A DNA stretch of 64,000 nt, from positions 27,626,001 to 27,690,000 of the forward strand of contig OX621255.1 in NCBI GenBank assembly GCA_951640165.1, in the 5' to 3' direction. Origin of the DNA: Pseudoips prasinana. Lineage: Eukaryota > Arthropoda > Insecta > Lepidoptera > Nolidae. The notes under the pieces are model-generated. The model saw nothing but the letters and a program-made list of their open reading frames with translations, was not told where the DNA came from and made no database searches. Shown here piece by piece: positions 43,655 through 55,870 of the stretch. The first letter of the stretch is position 1, and every line of letters starts with the position of its first letter. The translations under genes were made by a program, and so were the position numbers.

Positions 43655-45025
43655 CTATAATTTGTACCTACTTTTGTAAAAAGGATCCCTCAGTGTTTTA
43701 CGTTTCAACGTTAAAAACCGACACTTTGTCTTACGATATGACTCGCCTAAGACTGAAGAATCTTTCTTCAGCGACATGGTCATAACAAAGCGTCCATCGT
43801 TTTTACGCGTTGCGTTCTTCCAAAAATTCTGTTCACAGACATATTTCTGAGGGAATAGAGAGTGATTTGCTGCGACAGTGTCACATTTCCAGGATAAGTG
43901 TGGGTTGGCCTCCTCGTTTAAAAAATGGCAAACGGGAGATGAAGAGTGTCCTTTAAGACGGGTAACATACCCTGACACCAACCAGCCCAACTTAGTTTCG
44001 TATAACTTCGGCTGATTTTTGCCCAAGTCAATTGAATTGTTACATAAAACTGACCAAAATATATCGGCCCCAACTAAGATGTCTATTACTGACGGTATGT
44101 TAAATGATGGGTCGGCAAGACAGATACCCAATGGAATGGGAAAAAAAAAGAAAAGAAATGTTACAAAAATATTCAAATTAGGTGGTACGCTCAGTGTATT
44201 TTTATGCTCCTCCCACTGTCTATGGGTTACATTATCTAACTTTTCAGTCATCATATAAATAATAAGCGTATCCCACTTGTCGGTCGGCTCACCCAAAGTA
44301 AAAAGCGCACGCAAATTCTTTTTAATAATGTCAACAAGATGACGAATCAAGGCACAAGACTCATTTCGTAACCTTTCTACACTAAACAACGCATGAACGT
44401 GGTTATGTACGAGCAACCTTTTGTTGTCGTATCGGTCACACAATAACTTCCACACCGAATCATAATTCTCAGCTCTAAAATCTAAGTTGTCAATCACAAG
44501 TAATGCACTCGACTTTAAGCTTGCACGCAGATAGTGCAATTTATTTATGTTATCTATGTCAGACCTATTGTGAATCAGTGACGAAAAGGTGTCTCTAAAT
44601 TCGAGCCAATTTTGATAGCTGCCATGAAAGATAGGTAAATTGATTTTTGGCAAACGCACACAATTAGGTTTCAAACAACTCGCCTGTATACTGTCCGAAC
44701 CCGCCACGGTAACATCCTGCCTCTGGTGTTGAAGAACAGCACCGAGCAAGCTTCGCGCTGTTGACACCAGCTTGTAGTACTGGTCTTCAAACAGCTCGCG
44801 TTCCCTGTATTCACTGTTAGAATCCTCGGACTCCACCTCAATGTCACACTGCAAACGGTCATATATATCAATTAAAGCCTCAAACTTTTAAAAACGAGTT
44901 TCTAGATCTAGCACTTGCAACTCACTCAGTGTACTGCTACTTTGGAGCACGGTTAAATAATTGCCAAATATGGTTAATTTGGACTTTAAGCCACCGCGTC
45001 TTTTAGCCAATTTCTCGTCAGCCAT
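43655..45025 (-). pseudogene. BEL/Pao gag-protease remnant
   Basis: Minus strand. The ATG at 45025 starts the gag frame, and an in-frame TAA at 44888-44890 breaks it after 45 codons. The frame then stays open to 43655 (about 410 codons). The first part is a DUF1759-like gag (LPKINLPIFHGSYQNWLEF, then WEEHKNT). It passes, after a deletion near 44160, into a DUF1758-like protease C-terminal half (IDILVGADIFW, LGWLVSGYV), then the linker before reverse transcriptase (GRFVMTMSL, LGESY). Gag zinc knuckles, the protease active-site half and all of pol after the linker are missing. The product cannot be functional. It lies between two LTRs with a target duplication. Confidence 0.85.
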
Positions 45026-45698
45026 GTTAATTTGTAAAATAGACGCAAGCTAACGTTATAATGCACTAGTGCAAGTTAGCGGGCGAAACCGGTTTCGTAG
45101 TGGCCGGGCCGCGTGGCGAAGATGGAACTAATGAATGTAGCCACGGGACAAAGGATCAGCTGATACACTGATAGCGGTCGTTGACCGTAACTATACTAGT
45201 ATGAAGCGCCGATGTAATTCTTTAGTAAAATTTGCGAATGGATATGTGCGATTAGGGAAATAAGTTAAGAATAGGTTTTAGAAATCCAAGGCACGAAAAG
45301 GACGAAATGTAAGAAATAAATTCGAAGTAATGGAAAGAACTCAGTCAAATATAGCCATGTAAATGGAAAATTATGGAAAAAAAAGGATTAAATGTAGGAA
45401 TAATTGGAACGAACTCACGAATGTCTTAACCAACAAGCAACACGATGTTCCGAAGCTCGTTCCTTTCGAAGACTCGCGGAGCTCCAAAGTCTGGCACGTG
45501 GTGTTTCTCGACCTCCAAATAACCTTGTCCTCGAGCGTGTGCAGTTGCCAATCGAAGCCTCACAGGCAGCCTAACGGTGACTTCTGTAGGTTATCTTCGC
45601 AGCTGAAGACCGCAGTTGAAGCGCTCGGTGACTTGAAGGCGTCGTTTCGAGGGATTTTTTTTTTATTTTTGACAATAACGGCGATCCTGAAGGACCAA

Positions 45699-45994
45699 TG
45701 TAAAGACCGGTACGACCTGAAGGGTCCTACTGGGTAAATAAATGAAAGAGTGGACTGTATATAAGCTGGTTGTATTGCCGTTAGAATTGTATTGTACAAA
45801 AATTGAACCCGCGAACAAACATAAGGTTATTTAGGATCGGTTGATGTGAGGAGGTCCAAAGAGCGAATGGACGAGTGTTGCCGCCGATTCTATGATGGCG
45901 CCACCGTCGCGTCGCTCCACCCGAAGTCACTTGACGGCAGCGGAGGGCGCCCCGCGCCCTTCCACCCGAGCGTTATGTTGCGAAAGTTCCAACA
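45699..45994 (-). repeat. BEL/Pao 5' LTR
   Basis: Right LTR, upstream in the element's minus-strand sense. It is followed by the second CCATG. Confidence 0.88.
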
Positions 45995-46079
45995 CCATGA
46001 ATGTTTTATGACTTTCTTGAACAAATAATAGCTATGAAAGTTAATGCACAACGGTATGCATATTGATATTTAACCGTAC

Positions 46080-46515
46080 ATAAATTAGATTACTGTCGTA
46101 TTTTAACTAACTTTTCTACGACCCTTGGAAATTTTGAATCAAGTATAAAATTGTACCAAGTAGGTATATAAATGTCTTTATCGTCAATGTAATCCTTAGT
46201 AGTGTCCTTAGCCATAAGTTCACGTTTAATGTGTGACTTAAACTTGTTATCAGGTAGTTTAGTTATATGAATAGGGAGCTTGTTATAAAACCTTATACAA
46301 TTTTTCATGAATGACTTATTAGTTTTGCTAACTCGAAAGGCTGGTATAGCTAGTTTGTCCTTATTTCTAGTATTGACATTGTGCAAGTCACTCCGTTTTT
46401 TATATTTATCTATATTTTTCCGTACAAACATAATATTCTGATATATATATTCAAATGGAACGGTAAGTATATTTACCTCTTTAAAAACGCTTCGTGGAGA
46501 CTGACAGCAAAGAAT
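46080..46515 (-). mobile_element. LINE C-terminal remnant
   Basis: The minus-strand frame (about 46510-46090) reads FKEVNILTVPFEYIYQNI, then NTRNKDKLAIPAFRVSKT and IRFYNKLPIHITKLP, the tail after the reverse transcriptase in CR1/jockey-group elements. Its open frame appears to continue into the neighbouring SINE-A, which is chance fusion. 5' part missing. Confidence 0.7.
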
Positions 46516-46517
46516 AT

Positions 46518-46782
46518 GGTCACCGTAGCCTAGTTGGTAGTGCTCCTGCCTACAAAGCTGGTGGTCCTGGGTTCGAATCCTGGTAAGTGCAAATATTTGT
46601 GTGATGAGCACGAATATTTGCTTTTGAGTCATGGATATTTTCTATGTATTTTAGTATTTATCTATCTATATAAGTATGTATATCGTCCCCTGGTACCCAT
46701 AGTACAAGCTTTGCTTAGTTTGGGGCTAGGATGATCTGTGTGACATTGTCCCTAGATATTATTATATTATTATTATTATATC
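46518..46782 (+). mobile_element. SINE-A copy
   Basis: Head TAGCCTAGTTGGTAGTGCTC and GGGTTCGAATCCTGG, ending in ATT repeats; it abuts the LINE remnant. A LINE-U piece follows (46785-46930). Confidence 0.85.
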
Positions 46783-46930
46783 ATCCCAAATCATCTCGTA
46801 GGAGATGTAGAATCTCCTAGAGTATAGACATAAGCGTATCACTGTCTCCGTGTACTATGACTATCGTACTGCGATCGCCAACACGTCTTCCAAGCGTGGC
46901 GTGGACGTCATTCGACTGGCATGATGATGA

Positions 46931-47459
46931 TGATGATAAAATCATATACTCACTTTAATTCCCTTAGTAAAATCATAAAGTAAGGCTTTCTAGGTGTACG
47001 AAACAATGAATCATTTAAATTCGTAACAAAAATGTCTTTCAAACGTAATACAAATTAATATGCTATCACGGTTGACTTAAAAATAAGTCCCGCATGTGTC
47101 AGATCTCATGGTAATTAATTAAATCGCTTAGCACAGACAGATTTTACGTTTGCTAGCTTATGGGGAATCCTCTTTATCGTTGTATAAAATGTGATACATT
47201 TTTACAATCCGATATTTTCAAGCGTGACGACAGGATAGAATAAAATAATTAAGTTTCAGAGTAAGTAATTTTTATATAAAATGGTTAGACCATTTGATGA
47301 AACATACAGTATTCTTGCTTAATAGAAACGTTTTAATTAATTTATTACATGCAATTCATTTAAGTTAACTAACTAAATGGTTAGCCTAATTTAATTAGAA
47401 CTATATTTTGTTTGAAAGAGGGCTATGCTCGGAGTTTCCCCGCGACTGCATAAGAAATG
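46931..47459. other. AT-rich stretch without recognised features
   Basis: No supported gene or repeat. Confidence 0.4.
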
Positions 47460-47740
47460 TTTAAACCCGTAGGCAAACCAATGTAACCGACAAAGCTCGA
47501 AGAATTACCAAGCTGAAGTGGCAGTTGGCGGGACATATACCTTGTAAAACGGCCGTATAAATGTTCTCAAGTGGTGACCAGGAAACGGACGACGCAGCGT
47601 GGGTAGGCTCCCTACAAGATGGACCAAGGATCATGTGAGGGTCACTGGAGATCGCTAGATGCGAATAGCGCAAGACTGGCAATGGTGGAGATCTTTGGGA
47701 GGGCCTATTTACTGCTGTGGTCGTCTTTCCGCTGATATGA
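47460..47740 (+). mobile_element. RTE-end with coding remnant
   Basis: Plus-strand relative of 54206-54640: AAGCTGAAGTGGCAGTTGGC, then GCGTGGGTAGGC and CAAGACTGGCAATGGTGGAG, ending TGATATGATGAATG. Frames are broken. Confidence 0.65.
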
Positions 47741-49154
47741 TGAATGTTTCATTTTGTCTCCACCATGCCTCCAGTTCTTTTGCTCGGTTTGATATACTAA
47801 GGTGTAGTAATTTTTACCGCTTGCGAAGAAAACACGCATCTCCTATTAGTCAGCAAAAATAACAAAAGGCGGACCAATTGATCCAACCACCAAACATCCG
47901 GTAAGTTTAGCTTGATTTATAATTACTAGTAATTTTTCGACACTTGCAGGGTAAAAATCACGTCAACAAAATAAAACAAAAAGTGGATCAAAAGAATCTA
48001 CCACCAACGCTTCCATTTCCGCTTTACATTGGCTTATTGGTCGAATATTTTTGTCCCTCTGAGTTACTTAAAAGTATGTATGAAAGTCAGAGGAACTTTT
48101 TGTATCGTATCGTCAGGCAGACTTTATACTTGTTCCCCGACTACCTAGGTTGTATAAAAAATATATTTACAACTTTATATGATGGATACTCCATTGGTTT
48201 CGTGTCCTAATCTTATAGTCTGACATGGGAACCATAAGCCTTTAAAACCCCAATTTCGACCAGTTTCAGTACGCCTTGAGAACACACCCTTTCTTATGTA
48301 GGTTCTCTCACGTTCATAAGTCTCGTAGCAACATTAAAAATAAAAGATAGACATTACGGTTACTTAATTTTATTATTTTTAATGAATGACTTTTTTAATA
48401 TAGATATGCATAAATTAATCGTATGCAACTTGTTTAGATTATATTCTAACAACTGTTGTAATGGTTCTGAAATAATACATTTCAAGACCATTTAATTTTA
48501 TTGCTAAAATATGCAGTATAGAAATGTCTTGATATGAAATATCAATTTATTTAATTACTTCCCAACATAGATATAAGTTTACTTGGATAATAATATAATT
48601 CACTGATAATAAGTAGGTCTAGTCAACAAAATATGGCACGTCAATGGTATACTCCCAATATATGTACACATATTAGTTATGGAGCCTCTTTAACTAGACT
48701 ATCATTTGTTTTAAAGGTATAGCCTATGGATTTTATACAGGAATATGTTAAGAGAACATTAGGTTAACCAATCTTTTTCTCCATATAATAAAGGTCTACA
48801 CAACATATGAATAACAAGCCTGTGAGTTACAATTTCATACAAATAAATAGACGTATGTATGATACATATCAATAAATGTAACCTGCAATTGCGATTTTGA
48901 ACGACAACTATACTATATAAAAGTATAGATACTTCCAAAGCCTCTCAAGTGCGATCCGCTGGCGGCAATCCTCAGGACACTTAATTGAATCCCCCAGAAC
49001 GATTTCAGTGGCTTAAAGAATGCGCGCACTTACTTGGTTTATTAGACGTCAAAGCGAATGTGAAGGAAGAATTTATTGATAGAAAGTTTTATTGTGCGAT
49101 GGCTGATTTTATTTAGTTTCGATCAAGATGAATGTATTACTTCCACTGTACTAT
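47741..49154. other. stretch without recognised genes
   Basis: An 88-codon open frame at 47944-48210 (+) has no motif I recognise. The rest is AT-rich. Confidence 0.35.
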
Positions 49155-49515
49155 ACTTATGTCCTCCTAGCCGAATTTCGGCCACGGCGGCCAGTCTCAA
49201 CAGAGATTAGCCATCTGCGCCAAAAGTGATTTTGAAAGTAAACACAGGAATACTTTCTATTCCATCACTCTCATGATTCGATGAGACGCCTAGCGACACG
49301 ACCGGAAAGTGGTCAGGTACATGACCGATGGCTTTACGTGCTCTCCGAGGCACGGGGGTACCTATAATACCGCCAACTCCTAGACTGCGGGCTGTGGTTG
49401 CGAAATTTTTCTTTATACAGAAAAGTCCCAAAATCACTTTTGGCTTGACCCGGGATTTGAACCCAGGACCTCGTTCTCTGCGGGTGAACACGCTACAGCT
49501 AGACCAACGAGGCAT
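49155..49515 (-). mobile_element. SINE-B copy
   Basis: Inverted near-complete copy; head at right with GGGATTTGAACCCAGGACC and a CTAGACCAACGAGGC end. Confidence 0.85.
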
Positions 49516-49522
49516 TATTATG

Positions 49523-49661
49523 TACAGACCCTAGCACGTCCAGATATTCCTATCTGTCAAAATTCTTTTATAGATTTTCCACTTTATCACAAAAGCATAA
49601 GGTTCACTTTCAATTGAGGAAATTTGACAGATTGGGATAGCTTGATGTGCTGGCGTCTGTA
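49523..49661 (+). mobile_element. MITE-P copy 5
   Basis: TACAGACC...GGCGTCTGTA, ~139 bp, palindromic, adjoining the SINE-B head. Confidence 0.8.
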
Positions 49662-49879
49662 CAACGTATCCGACTTTTTATCTACCCGCTTGTCTAATCT
49701 GTGTATCTAGTATTCTTGTTTTGTAGTTGATTGATTTTTTTATAATATCTACCAATTCATAATAATAATATTTAATTCGTACCTTAATATAGACAGAACC
49801 ATTCAGTCAATATGTAAGTAATAGGTCAATATGTGGCCGAGGTACTTAAAAAGAGACACTCTACTTAAACTCTCAATCT

Positions 49880-49975
49880 ACTTACTTTGGGACAAAATCT
49901 ATGTTAAGCCATGTTAGAGACCTACTCGATACTGGATGACTCTAAAATTCTGTCGTTAGCTGCTCATACAATAAG
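49880..49975 (+). repeat. SINE-5S 3' fragment
   Basis: Only the body: GTTAAGCCATGTTAGAGACC and GCTCATACAATAAG. Diverged. Confidence 0.5.
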
Positions 49976-50414
49976 TATGACCTTTTAAAATAAATTCCAA
50001 AGTCTTTGACCTAGCACACATGTCAAGTCCATTCGTACCACTAATGGCTAGAATTACTTTAAAACTACAACACGTGCCTAAAATTCGTCCCCAACCGCTC
50101 AACAATGAAATATTAGGACTCTTAGTACGCCCCCGACACGTAAACGTTTTTGATGCTGAAACTATGTTACATGCAGGGTTTAGGTAAGCGAATGGGCTTC
50201 GGTAATCCCTTAAGCAAGGTTAAAACGAGGTTGAATATAAAATAGCGCCGAGATTTTGTCTGTCTTCTCAAGTCTTTACGACTATGAGATTCGTATGTGT
50301 AGTTTTAGTCAAATAATTTTATTTACATTATTCGATTCACAATCGCAAGCTCTATAAAATATTGCACTTCTCTTATGTATTCAAGAAAAAGATTGCCAAT
50401 ATACTTTCTCAAGA

Positions 50415-50571
50415 TCCCACTAATATTATAAATGCGAAAGTTTATGAGTGTGATTGTTTGTCTCTGTCTCTCTGTCACGCAAAAATTTTGCAAGTACTAA
50501 TATGCGTATATGTCTGAATAACATTATATAATTTATAATTTATTAATTTTTATACCAAGGGGCACAGTTAG
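50415..50571 (+). mobile_element. Hel-4 Helitron, diverged
   Basis: Starts TCCCACTAATATTATAAATG and ends GGGGCACAGTTAG. Confidence 0.6.
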
Positions 50572-50832
50572 TGAGTTGTAATTCAAAATGTTCTTAAATT
50601 ACTAATCTTCTTTCAAACATATAATTGGAATATCCATAACGAAGTCGAATGTAGGTAATTATAGAATTATTACTAAAATTTATGTGTCATTCTTTTTTTT
50701 ATATTTTCTGTCAATGGTTTTTATTGATTTTAACGTAGAAGCCGTTTTGACACGTAAGAGGTCTTAAAATCGCAACGATAACAACCTACCCCAAATTCCA
50801 CAGACAGCAGAGCATTACATACACTTATAACA

Positions 50833-51085
50833 GCTATTACTGTTGGCGTGGTTGGGAGATACGCTGCCTTTCACGCCGCAGGTCGTGGGTTCGATTCCCA
50901 CCCGGGACAAATATTTGTGTGCATGAACATGTCTGTTTGTCCTGAGTCTGGATGTATATTATCTATATAAGTATGTATTTACAAAAGAAAAAGAGTATAT
51001 GTAATATATCAGTTATCTGGTTTCCATAGTACAAGCTCTGCTTAGTTTGGGATCAGATGGCCGTGTGTGAATAATGTCCCAAACA
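50833..51085 (+). mobile_element. SINE-D copy (complete)
   Basis: tRNA-like head GTTGGCGTGGTTGGGAGATA and GTGGGTTCGATTCCCACC, body GTCCTGAGTCTGGATG, tail CATAGTACAAGCTCTGCTTA. Confidence 0.85.
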
Positions 51086-51130
51086 AAAAAAAATGTAAAT
51101 TTTTTAACCAATTAAAAAGAAAGAGGTTAA

Positions 51131-51365
51131 TTGGACTAGTATGTTGGTCCAGTGGTAAATGACCCTGACAGCTAAACCATAGATCGTGGCTTCGATCCCC
51201 ACCTAGTACGAAAATTTGTGCGATGAGCACGATTATATATTCTGTATACGGGTGCAATTAATCTGTAATGTATATGTATTTAGAAATATTTATTTGGTTG
51301 CCAGGCTCTGTCTAGTTTAGGATAAGATGACAGTTCATTAGCTGCCTTAGATATTTATTTATTAT
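51131..51365 (+). mobile_element. diverged tRNA-derived SINE
   Basis: Head TTGGTCCAGTGGTAAATGAC and GGCTTCGATCCCCACC; the tail AGGCTCTGTCTAGTTTAGGA resembles SINE-D. Probably an old or separate subfamily. Confidence 0.6.
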
Positions 51366-53069
51366 GTTAAGTAGGCTTTTCAGTCTTAACGGATGAACGC
51401 TGCCTGTTACCCGGAACAAATTTATCTACATCTTAATTCGGAATTATATTTAGGATAGCAATTATACTCCAAATAAATTTGGTTCTATAGTAAATTCGAA
51501 GCGTGCCACGCTTCGAATTCAGAGACCTGCTAATATTAGAAATGTGAAAGTTTGTATGTTTAAATGTTTATTACCCAATAACGGAAAAACGGTTTAACGG
51601 ATTTCGGTAAAATTTTGAATGTAGTTAGATTATACCCTGAATTAACAATAAATTATAATAACATAATTGCAGGCAGCTCTACAAGACGCAGCAGCTAGAT
51701 AATAATTCTGTAACGGAAATGCTCATGATATTTGCTCTTAGTTCCCTAAAGTTGTGAATAAAGGTATGTGCTCTGTTTATTACTCTGTTGAAATATTACG
51801 TCAAAGGAGACAATAGAAATGGAGGTAACGTGCTATTTATTTTTGGGAGAATATAAGGTGTCTAGGCTGTAGGTAGGTAAATATGTAATAAAACCAGAGT
51901 GGTTTGCGACGACTTTCGCATTTTCGCACTTGTATATATTTTGTAATTTTTCAAAAAGTGTTTTTAATATTTTGTATTAACAACTGAAATATTAAATTCT
52001 TATTTGTGAAGACGTTTTCGAACGTGGTCATTTTGTGGAGTGCTTCCATAGAAACGCGAACACAATGCGTGTTTGTGGAGACGTGTTGAAGAGAATAGTG
52101 ATAACTTTAAAATGGCTTAAATGAAATGAAACTTGATATTTTGCGATCTAGGATCAGAATTTATTGTAGTCTGAATCAGAATTTTTATATTTTATTGATA
52201 GGATAATTTTTTTTTTGCTATAAATTGCTACCTAAGTTTGTGGAAAAAGCTTATAAATTCAAGATCTTGTCAGTAGGTATACCTACTTTGCTATTGACAT
52301 CATCTTTATTTTATAGGCAGTAACGGTCGTTTTTGAATTGAATGTGTATCAATTGATGTGGCGTCGACTAACTCTGAAGCTCACGATATTTCTTCCCTTT
52401 AGATTGTCATTTACATATCAGGTAAAAGATAGTTCTAAAAGAGATCTAAACTGAAAATATGACATCACAAGGAACTTTTAACTTCACTGAGCAATAAAAA
52501 CAAAAGACTGCAAATTTTGAATGAAACGAATACAAGAATATAACTTCCAAATTCGAAATGCGTTCTACTAAACAAAAGAAACAAACATGATACGTTCCTC
52601 TTTTAACGCAAGTATATGAAAAAGGAGTGACAGAGATGAATTCAACGTTCGTGGACGTGTATATAATGGGAAAAAACTCGGAGTAAACATATTACTCGCG
52701 CGTTCAGAGTGTCTCGCTTATATATTGTTATTGCCAAATGAATATTATCAATATCCCTATTTTATTCTGTGCATATTTCTGTAATCCTTGTATAGACCTT
52801 TGAGGGTATTATGTATATGATAGATAGTTTTGTTGACGGCAAAATTGGCAGTAGGAAGATCTTTTACTACATATATTTTCCTTTAATAATTGGTCAGTAT
52901 TGTGGTATGGAAAGTGGGGGAAATGGATGTGTATAAGGAAAAATACTTCTTTTTTTGTTTGGTTTCGCATTAGCTATCTCAAAAACTTATAAAAATTAAA
53001 TATATAGTTAGTTTACACAATAGCTAAGTTATCTTAAAAACATATTTATTAATTAATTCAGATCAATAA
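51366..53069. other. AT-rich stretch, one small palindrome
   Basis: A 13-bp-arm palindrome (AATTCGAAGCGTG, 51493-51519) and a decayed Hel-4-like piece near 51529-51660. Nothing else supported. Confidence 0.4.
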
Positions 53070-53389
53070 TCTATACATATAATAAAATCGTAGGAAAGTC
53101 AAAACTGTACATTGAATATTTTTTTAAAAGGATACTTGGGGCGTGATCTCTAATCGATATCGAAGCCAAAAATATAGTTTTTAGAATTTTTGTCTGTGTG
53201 TCTGTTTGTCTGTATGTATGCCCGGGCTAAACTCAAAAAGTACTGCATGGATTTACTTCAAATTTTGCATGAATATTACTAAGAGGTCGGGTCAACATAT
53301 AGGCTACATATTATCACGCTATCACCTACAGGGAGGAGCTATGATAATTTATAAAATTTAACGCGGGTAAAACCGCGGGGCACAGCTAG
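53070..53389 (+). mobile_element. Hel-2 non-autonomous Helitron (best copy)
   Basis: Starts TCTATACATATAATAAAATC, ends ACGCGGGTAAAACCGCGG hairpin plus GGCACAGCTAG, flanked by A and T. Confidence 0.85.
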
Positions 53390-53403
53390 TCAATTATAAA
53401 TCC

Positions 53404-53585
53404 GGTAATGTGGGTAACATCGCAATGTTAGCCGAATTCTGAAGAGCCCATTTTTTATGAGAATGGGACGGGGATATGTGATGATAACCACGCTTGGCAG
53501 ACCGATCTTGGCGACGACTTCTAAGTCCCCCGCGGGATGAGACGGAAAAGTGAGATTTATCCCCACCAGCCACACAGCAATTTTA
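53404..53585 (+). repeat. LINE-U-like fragment
   Basis: Contains CACGCTTGGCAGACCGATCT and CGCGGGATGAGACGG; more diverged than other copies. Confidence 0.45.
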
Positions 53586-53639
53586 ATATATTTACATATG
53601 ATTCAACTGTAAGAGTAATTTTTTTTTGGTAGGTTCATA

Positions 53640-54075
53640 TATTATATCCTGGGTCATTATTCATTCGGCCATCTGAATCCAAACTAAGCAGACCTGGTAT
53701 AGTACCAGGTCCAGATAATATACAACTGTTTTTTTGTGAACATACAACATGTAACTTAATTAACGCACATCCTGAAAATAGTTTGTTAAGAATCGTAAAC
53801 GATTCTTAACAAACTATTTTCAGGATGTTGAAATTGATTCAGTAAACTGAATCAATTTATATAATTTTTAATATAGGTAATTTTTTGTTCCAAAATCATT
53901 AAAACTACGGAAATTATTTTATGCATGTCATTATCTATATACGATAATGACATGCAGACTCAGGACAAACATACATGCTCATGCACATAAAAATCTGTCC
54001 TGGGTGGGAATCCAACCCACGACCTACGGCGCGAAAGGCAAGCATTTACCAAGCATGCCAACCGGCCCCTCACAT
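53640..54075 (-). mobile_element. SINE-D copy split by a MITE-Q
   Basis: Tail 53640-53705 and head 53940-54075 (GGGTGGGAATCCAACCCACG) belong to one SINE-D; the MITE-Q lies between. Confidence 0.65.
53744..53935 (-). mobile_element. rearranged MITE-Q with two adjacent hairpins
   Basis: Left terminus ACAACATGTAACTTAATTAA. Two hairpins with AA loops follow: arms 53768-53796/53799-53827 and 53831-53843/53846-53858. The rest matches 830-890 inverted. Truncated on the right. Confidence 0.75.
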
Positions 54076-54205
54076 CTACGCATCTGTACAATTCTGTATA
54101 AGTTCGTAAATAAGTTTTTATCTCGATAATAGGCTGTGACGGCTAGCTATAGAAATCTAAAGGCATTTCCAAAGTTTACGACATATTTCATCACTAGCGA
54201 ATGTT

Positions 54206-54640
54206 TCAACGGTTTATGAGAAGGTTAGTTTCAATTTTAACATAAGTTTTACAAATTCGATATTCGTTAGTTATCATCATCATCATCATCATATTAGCCG
54301 AAAGACGTCCACTGCTGGACAAAGGTCTCCCCAAAGATCTCCACAGTTGCTGGTCTTGCGCTATTCGCACCCAGCAGTTTCCAGCGACCCGCACAAAATC
54401 ATCGGTCCATCTTGTAGGGGGCCTGCCCACGCTGCGTCTTCCGGTTCGTGGTCGCCACTCAAGAACCTTTCTGCCCCAACGGCCATCGGTTCTACGAGCT
54501 ATGTGCCCCGCCCACTGCCACTTCAGTTTTGCAATTCTTCGGGCTATGTCGGTGACTTTGGTTCGCCTGCGGATTTCGACATTTCTGATTCGATCCCGCA
54601 GATAGAAAGATATGTTCGGAGACAAATATTTGATAAAATT
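54206..54640 (-). mobile_element. RTE-like LINE, C-terminus and 3' tail
   Basis: The minus-strand frame 54625-54206 encodes IRNVEIRRRTKVTDIARRI, then LKWQWAGHIARRTDGRW, GRRSVGRPPTRWTDDF and WVRIAQDQQLWRSLGR, the standard C-terminus of lepidopteran endonuclease/reverse-transcriptase proteins. It is followed by a TGATGATGA tail (plus-strand ATCATC run at 54273-54290). The reverse transcriptase core is missing (5' truncation near 54640). Best-preserved reference for the RTE-end pieces elsewhere in this window. Confidence 0.8.
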
Positions 54641-54777
54641 TTATGGCGCACATTCTAGATAAATATAAAACAATGAAACTGCCTTAACAAAAAAGCTCTT
54701 TATCTAATGACGACTCTGAGCTCACTACTATTGTTCTGTATACAGCGTTAGATATTTAATTATAAATATATTGAATT

Positions 54778-55022
54778 ATATCTCGGGACAATGTCACACA
54801 GATCATCATAGCCCCAAACTAAGCAAAGCTTGTACTATGGGTACCAGGCGACAATATACATACTTATATAGATAGATAAATACTTATATACATAGATAAC
54901 ATCCATGACTCAGAAACAAATTTTCGTGCTCATCACACAAATATTTGCACTTACCGGGATTCGAACCCAGGACCACCAGCTTCGTAGGCAGGAGCACTAC
55001 CAACTAGGCTACGGTGACCGTC
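54778..55022 (-). mobile_element. SINE-A copy
   Basis: Complete inverted copy with head GGGATTCGAACCCAGG and TAGGCTACGGTGACCG. Confidence 0.85.
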
Positions 55023-55081
55023 AATATACATATACCGATATATATATATATAACTATTATTAGTTAGCGTGTTCGTACACA

Positions 55082-55740
55082 TATCTTTGACGGTCCGGTT
55101 GTCGTGTTTGGTAGATACTTGCCTTTCACGCCGCAGGTCGTGGGTTCGATTCGACAGGACAAATATTTGTGTGCATGAATATTTTTTATTTTTTTATGTA
55201 AGTTTACTTGCATATACGTAATAAGATACATAAAGATATAATAATAATATCTAGCGACAATGTCACACAGATCATCCTAGGCCCAAACTAAACAAAGGTT
55301 GTACTATGTATGTAAAGTATGTATACCGTCGCCTGGTACCCATAGTACAAGCTTTGCTTAGTTTGGGGCTAGGATGACCTGTGTGACATTGTCCCTAGAT
55401 ATTATTATTATATTATGGGTACCAGGCGAAGATATACATACTTATATAGATAGATAATACTTATACACATAGAAAACATCCATGACTCAGAAACAAATAT
55501 TCGTGCTCATCACACAAAAATTTGCACTTACCGGGATTCGAACCCAGGACCACCAGCTTCGTAGGCAGGAGCACTACCAACTAGGCTACAGTGATTTGTC
55601 TGTGTCTGTTTGTCCTAAGTCTGGGTATATATATCTATATAAGTTTGTATTTGCAAAAGAAAAGTAGTATATTATGTAGTATATCAGTTATCTGATATCC
55701 ACAGTACAAGCTGTCAAGCTCTGCATAGATTAAGATCCCA
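55082..55740 (+). mobile_element. SINE-D interrupted by an inverted SINE-A pair
   Basis: SINE-D head 55082-55197 and tail 55597-55740 are separated by SINE-A pieces: a tail inverted (55233-55300), a tail direct (55305-55418), and a nearly whole inverted copy (55418-55597). Confidence 0.7.
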
Positions 55741-55870
55741 GTATATCGTTATTATTAAAAAAAGTCTAAACAATTCTGGTCTGAATCAGAGTTTTGGCGG
55801 TAATAATTTATAATATTATGCTTATATTATATACCGCGTTATATTGTGAAATGTAATAATAAAGTATAAT

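Larger units (their letters stand above)
42087..45994 (-). mobile_element. internally deleted BEL/Pao LTR retrotransposon
   Basis: Two LTRs (42087-42383, 297 bp; 45699-45994, 296 bp), both running TGTAAAGACC to TTCCAACA in plus orientation, differ at about four positions. The target duplication CCATG is at 42082-42086 and 45995-45999. The gag/protease remnant between them is on the minus strand. Next to the right LTR the inner sequence reads, minus strand, TTGGTCCTTCAGGATCG, a plausible primer site. Reverse transcriptase, RNase H and integrase are absent. The 42384-43650 interior is AT-rich and unrecognised. Confidence 0.88.

Noticed and set aside
46090..46632. A 180-aa cellular protein
   Set aside because: The frame fuses a SINE-A read in reverse with a LINE C-terminus by chance.
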